A DNA stretch of 10,978 nucleotides from Dehalococcoidia bacterium (lineage in GTDB: Bacteria > Chloroflexota > Dehalococcoidia > Dehalococcoidales > UBA1222): assembly GCA_009783135.1 (NCBI GenBank), contig WRHS01000041.1, forward strand, positions 1 to 10,978. Direction: 5' to 3'. A model generated the notes under the pieces. That model ran no database searches. It was not told the DNA's origin and saw nothing but the letters and a program-made list of their open reading frames with translations. Below are positions 8,886 through 10,978 of the stretch, piece by piece (position 1 is the first letter of the stretch; every line of letters begins with the position of its first letter). The translations under genes and the position numbers were made by a program.

Positions 8886-9764
8886 ATGATTCTAATCGCT
8901 GAGAATATCAACGTCATGTCGCAGACGCTTGGGCTCGCCATGAAGGAGCGCCAAACTCAGCCCATACAAAACATGGCCAAAGTTGCGCAACAAGCGGGCA
9001 TGCATTACATCGACCTCAATATAGGCCCTGCGAAAAAGCTGGGCGCGGAAATGATGCCGTGGCTGGTGCAAACAGTGCAACAGGTAAGTGATTTGCCGCT
9101 GTCACTTGATACCACCAATCCTGAAGCAATTGAGGCTGGGCTGAAGCTATGCCAAAGAAGAGCCCTGATTAACTCAGTTTCGCTACAGCCGGAACGTTTG
9201 GAGCATATACTGCCGCTAGTTTCACGTTACAACGCTGAAATGATAGGGCTGCTTTGGAGCGCCGATGGTATGCCGCGAGACGTTAACGAACGCTGTCTGC
9301 TGGCAGTGGATTTGGTATTCAAAGCCAACGAAGCCGGCGTATCCAATGAGAATATATGGCTCGACCCCATCGCCACACCAATATCAGGCGATATCTCCAA
9401 AATAAAAAGCTGCTTGGAATTTCTGCAGATGCTGCCGGAAATAGCCCCGGGATGTAAATCAATCGTGGGGCTGTCCAATGTTTCTAACAGCACCCCAACT
9501 CCGCTCAGGCCATATCTCAACCGCGTATTTATGGTCATGCTCAAGCGCGCAGGGATTTACTCCGTTATTGCAGACGCTCAGGACACAGAACTACCACTCC
9601 TCAACTGCGAGGAACGGACAGAACTGGTTAATCTAATCCATCAGGCGCTGGACGACGAAGATATTGATATAAAATCACTCAGCGAAGAAGAGGTCAAATA
9701 CGTTAAAACAGCCAGAGTGCTGAATGGAGAAGCACTTTATTCCCACGCATGGCTGGAAGGCTAA
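8886..9764 (+). CDS. acsE: AcsE: methyl-THF:corrinoid iron-sulfur protein methyltransferase
   Basis: This enzyme transfers the N5-methyl group of methyltetrahydrofolate to Co(I) of AcsC/AcsD. It is a soluble pterin-binding-family TIM barrel. Conserved pterin-site blocks are in order: AENIN at 5-9, YIDLNIGPA near 41-49, LDTTN near 74-78 (acidic residue), INSVS near 95-99, LDPIA near 159-163 and GLSNVSNS near 195-202 with the catalytic-site Asn. The protein has 292 residues, about 30 more than Moorella MeTr (262). The extra part is an acidic helix-like tail (SLSEEEVKYVKTARVLNGEALYSHAWLEG region) that I associate with several non-Moorella members. Shine-Dalgarno AGGA (8873-8876) is 9 nt from the ATG, and the gene starts 18 nt after acsC. 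It is the last gene of the operon. No clear terminator follows. Confidence 0.96.
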   Translation: MILIAENINVMSQTLGLAMKERQTQPIQNMAKVAQQAGMHYIDLNIGPAKKLGAEMMPWLVQTVQQVSDLPLSLDTTNPEAIEAGLKLCQRRALINSVSLQPERLEHILPLVSRYNAEMIGLLWSADGMPRDVNERCLLAVDLVFKANEAGVSNENIWLDPIATPISGDISKIKSCLEFLQMLPEIAPGCKSIVGLSNVSNSTPTPLRPYLNRVFMVMLKRAGIYSVIADAQDTELPLLNCEERTELVNLIHQALDDEDIDIKSLSEEEVKYVKTARVLNGEALYSHAWLEG

Positions 9765-9803
9765 TTAGTATTAATCATTGAATTGGAAGCTAACAGAGAT
9801 TAG

Positions 9804-9820
9804 AATTAGGCACAAAAGGA
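9804..9820 (+). repeat. Short imperfect direct repeat, copy 1
   Basis: The 17 nt AATTAGGCACAAAAGGA match AATTAGGCATGAAAGGA at 10625-10641 at 15 of 17 positions. Copy 1 lies between acsE and the thioredoxin promoter and copy 2 just ahead of the IS5 transposase remnant. They bracket the thioredoxin gene and toxin remnant. Chance similarity of AT-rich ribosome-site-like sequence is possible. Confidence 0.25.
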
Positions 9821-9866
9821 GCACTAAGAGGGCACATAAAACCATTTCCATTTATGTCATACAGCG

Positions 9867-9895
9867 TTGACACTTCAAAAGCAAATCTATACCAT
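9867..9895 (+). promoter_or_regulatory. Sigma70-type promoter of the thioredoxin gene
   Basis: A consensus -35 TTGACA (9867-9872) is followed after exactly 17 nt by TACCAT (9890-9895), a 4-of-6 match to TATAAT. Transcription should begin near 9902, about 27 nt before the GTG start at 9929. It lies downstream of the in-frame ATG at 9854, which argues against that ATG as the start. It makes thioredoxin a unit separate from the acs operon. The spacer 9765-9866 otherwise shows no gene or clear terminator. Confidence 0.62.
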
Positions 9896-9913
9896 AAGCA
9901 AGGATTTGAATTT

Positions 9914-9921
9914 GGAGGAGG
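9914..9921 (+). promoter_or_regulatory. Strong Shine-Dalgarno deciding the thioredoxin start
   Basis: GGAGGAGG sits 7 nt ahead of the in-frame GTG at 9929 and is the strongest ribosome binding site in the window. It fixes the start at 9929 rather than ATG 9854, which has no Shine-Dalgarno. Confidence 0.8.
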
Positions 9922-9928
9922 AACTAAA

Positions 9929-10246
9929 GTGTTAATTGATGTTACAGATGTCACTTTCGATAGTGAAGTTATCAAGTCAGACCTGCCGGTTCTCATTGAC
10001 ATGTGGGCACTTTGGTGTGGGCCATGCCGCATGGTTGAGCCAATTCTTACCAAACTATCCGAAAAATACGACGGCAAAGTAAAATTCTGCCGTATGAATG
10101 TTGATGAGAATAAGACTGTCCCAGCAAAATACCACGTTATGTCCATTCCAAACATGATTTTCCTTAAGAACGGAGAGGTTGTCGATACCGCTATCGGGGC
10201 GCTACCGGAATCGGCACTGCAGAGCAAAGTAGAATCCTTACTCTAA
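9929..10246 (+). CDS. trxA: Thioredoxin
   Basis: This is a cytosolic thiol-disulfide oxidoreductase. Starting at GTG 9929 it has 105 residues, the normal length (E. coli 108). The active site is WCGPC with Trp29, Cys30 and Cys33, and the cis-proline is Pro74 in MSIPNMIF. A KNGEVVDTAIGALPESAL end completes the fold. The start is chosen because GGAGGAGG is ideally placed, a promoter lies just upstream, and the 25 residues gained from ATG 9854 resemble no thioredoxin. Oddities are DMWALWCGPC instead of the usual DFWAPWCGPC, and lower GC than the acs genes. It stands 164 nt after acsE with its own promoter, so it is probably not part of the operon, though a redox partnership with the oxygen-sensitive acs enzymes is conceivable. 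Which thioredoxin reductase serves it cannot be seen. Confidence 0.93.
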   Translation: MLIDVTDVTFDSEVIKSDLPVLIDMWALWCGPCRMVEPILTKLSEKYDGKVKFCRMNVDENKTVPAKYHVMSIPNMIFLKNGEVVDTAIGALPESALQSKVESLL

Positions 10247-10277
10247 CCGCAAGGCATAACAGCTATTATTTGCATTC

Positions 10278-10329
10278 GAAGCAAGCAAAACAGTGGATAT
10301 TGCATTTTATCCACCGCTTTGCTTGCTTC
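10278..10329. terminator. Long hairpin between thioredoxin and the toxin remnant
   Basis: Two 22-nt arms (10278-10299 and 10308-10329) are inverted repeats around an 8-nt loop and differ at only two positions. In a + strand transcript these are A-C mismatches. In a - strand transcript both become G-U pairs, so the stem is then uninterrupted. It starts 31 nt after the thioredoxin stop and 60 nt beyond the end of the oppositely oriented toxin remnant, where a shared terminator of convergent genes would be expected. No T-run follows on either strand, so a classic intrinsic terminator is not proven. A palindromic repeat element is the alternative. Confidence 0.45.
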
Positions 10330-10388
10330 AGGTTGAAATATGACCTCAAACTCAAGGTACCATACCACCCGGCACAACGCTACCTCTA

Positions 10389-10634
10389 TCACTTATCGTC
10401 ATAATGCCCTTTGCATTGGATTATTTCAATTCTATCGTCTTGGATACGATACACAATACGGTCTGTATCATCAAAATGCCTGCTTCAAAACCCATTGCAA
10501 TCACAAGACAACGGTTCTGGTTTACCAATCCCAATACAGCCGTTGCGCATAATATCCTGCATTAACAGATTCACTTTCTTAAGTAACCACAGATTAACTA
10601 TCAAAATAGCTCAGAAGAAAGTATAATTAGGCAT
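10389..10634 (-). pseudogene. Decayed YoeB/Txe-family toxin gene
   Basis: Read on the - strand from ATG 10634 to TGA 10389 the frame spans 81 codons, near the usual 84-88. From codon 18 it reads as a YoeB/Txe mRNA-interferase toxin: LKKVNLL, RNGCIGIGKPEPL, DRIVYRIQDDRIEIIQCKGHY. Residues matching E. coli YoeB catalytic Glu46, Arg65 and His83 are present as codons 40, 59 and 77, a constant offset of 6. Codon 50, equal to Trp56 of the GFWSR motif, is TGA (10485-10487). A second TGA is at codon 8 (10611-10613), and codons 8-17 do not resemble the family, so the N-terminal part looks deleted or scrambled. The ATG has no ribosome site. The partner YefM/Axe antitoxin gene, normally just upstream (higher coordinates here), is missing, and IS5 sequence lies there instead. 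Inference: a dead toxin-antitoxin locus broken by the IS. Confidence 0.8.
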
Positions 10635-10641
10635 GAAAGGA
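10625..10641 (+). repeat. Short imperfect direct repeat, copy 2
   Basis: AATTAGGCATGAAAGGA, 15 of 17 identical to 9804-9820. It overlaps the 5' end of the toxin remnant and lies 12 nt before the ATG of the putative transposase N-terminal remnant, so it may be part of the IS left end. Confidence 0.25.
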
Positions 10642-10653
10642 TGGTGAGCAAAA

Positions 10654-10710
10654 ATGCAAATCCAAGCATGTCTATCAGATATTGAGTATGACGCTCGTCG
10701 AATGGTCTGA
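10654..10710 (+). pseudogene. Putative N-terminal remnant of the IS5-family transposase
   Basis: This short frame reads MQIQACLSDIEYDARRMV and stops at TGA 10708-10710. It has a good ribosome site (AAGGA within 10637-10641). The F/L-S-D-I-E-Y-x-x-R pattern resembles the first 15-20 residues of IS5-family transposases. The frame differs from the downstream transposase block, and about 140 intervening codons of the family are absent. I infer the two pieces were one gene before an internal deletion. The match is short, so this is tentative. Confidence 0.4.
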
Positions 10711-10978
10711 TTATGCACGGCGGCACTATTACCGATGCCACCATCATACAGGCGCCGAGTTCTGCCCGTAACAGTACCAAGACCCGTGACCCTGAGATGG
10801 CCTCCACCAAGAAAGGTAAGAACTACCACTTTGGCATGAAAGCTCATATTGGTGCAGATGCCGGTAGTGGAGCAGTGGTGAATACCACATATACTGCGGC
10901 CAATGAACACGACATCACTCAAGCACATAACTGCTATCGGGAAGATGATGATGTGAGGTATGGCGATGCTGGTTTCAT
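10692..10978 (+). pseudogene. IS5-family transposase, catalytic-core fragment (runs off the right edge)
   Basis: This is the central DDE catalytic part of an IS5-family transposase. After a TGA at 10689-10691 the frame is open to the window end. From about 10704 it reads as family sequence: NGLIMHGGTITDATIIQAPSS, then RDPEMASTKKGKNYHFGMKAHIGAD, and VRYGDAGF at the edge. The first catalytic Asp is in GTITDAT (codon 10734-10736) and the second in YGDAGF (codon 10965-10967). The Glu would lie beyond the window. The first 150 or so residues expected before this point are missing, replaced by the short frame at 10654-10710, so the gene is broken whatever follows. Its left side abuts the decayed toxin gene. 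The terminal inverted repeat cannot be fixed from one end. Confidence 0.88.

Noticed and set aside
9854..9928. N-terminal extension of thioredoxin from ATG 9854
   Set aside because: It has no ribosome binding site, its 25 residues match no thioredoxin, and it overlaps the promoter and Shine-Dalgarno of the GTG 9929 start.
10340..10626. Two overlapping + strand frames (70 and 71 codons)
   Set aside because: They are antisense to the toxin remnant, lack ribosome sites and resemble no protein family I recognise.
10389..10634. TGA read as Trp (alternative genetic code) to rescue the toxin frame
   Set aside because: The first TGA (codon 8) lies in a stretch unlike YoeB even if translated, the seven acs proteins use TGG for Trp and need no recoded TGA, and acsV itself ends in TGA.
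1..10978. CRISPR array, tRNA or rRNA gene
   Set aside because: No regularly spaced repeats, cloverleaf-like segments or conserved rRNA stretches were seen on either strand.

Overview
The window is dominated by one co-directional Wood-Ljungdahl (reductive acetyl-CoA) carbonyl-branch operon, so the source is a strictly anaerobic bacterium that makes or cleaves acetyl-CoA. Operon order is acsV - cooC/acsF - folD - acsD - acsB - acsC - acsE (698-9764, + strand), with gaps of -4, 15, 9, 42, 53 and 18 nt. No CO dehydrogenase catalytic subunit (acsA/cooS), formyl-THF synthetase or methylene-THF reductase is present. ACS, both corrinoid iron-sulfur protein subunits, methyltransferase and folD without CODH recall what is known of Dehalococcoides mccartyi, and the thioredoxin also looks Chloroflexota-like to me. 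This is recall, not a search; Clostridia or other anaerobes remain possible.

Layout. 1-638: the C-terminal part of a large serine recombinase whose N-terminal side is lost or unrecognisable. 639-697: short spacer with a small hairpin and no convincing promoter. 698-9764: the seven-gene operon, every product full length with its cofactor ligands. 9765-9928: spacer with a good sigma70-type promoter (TTGACA, 17 nt, TACCAT) in front of a thioredoxin gene whose real start is a GTG at 9929, behind a perfect Shine-Dalgarno. 10278-10329: a long 22-bp-arm hairpin. 10389-10634 (- strand): a decayed YoeB/Txe-type toxin gene with an in-frame stop exactly at the conserved Trp of the GFWSR motif. 10654-10978: remnants of an IS5-family transposase gene that looks internally deleted and runs off the right edge.

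How the genes work together. FolD interconverts methylene-, methenyl- and formyl-THF. AcsE moves the methyl group between methyl-THF and the cobamide of the AcsC/AcsD protein. AcsB joins methyl, CO and CoA to acetyl-CoA, or runs the reverse. AcsV re-reduces corrinoid that has been oxidised to Co(II). The CooC-type ATPase probably helps put nickel into AcsB, since no CODH is encoded here. Thioredoxin is a separate unit. Recombinase debris on one side and toxin plus IS debris on the other suggest a rearranged, possibly island-borne, location.
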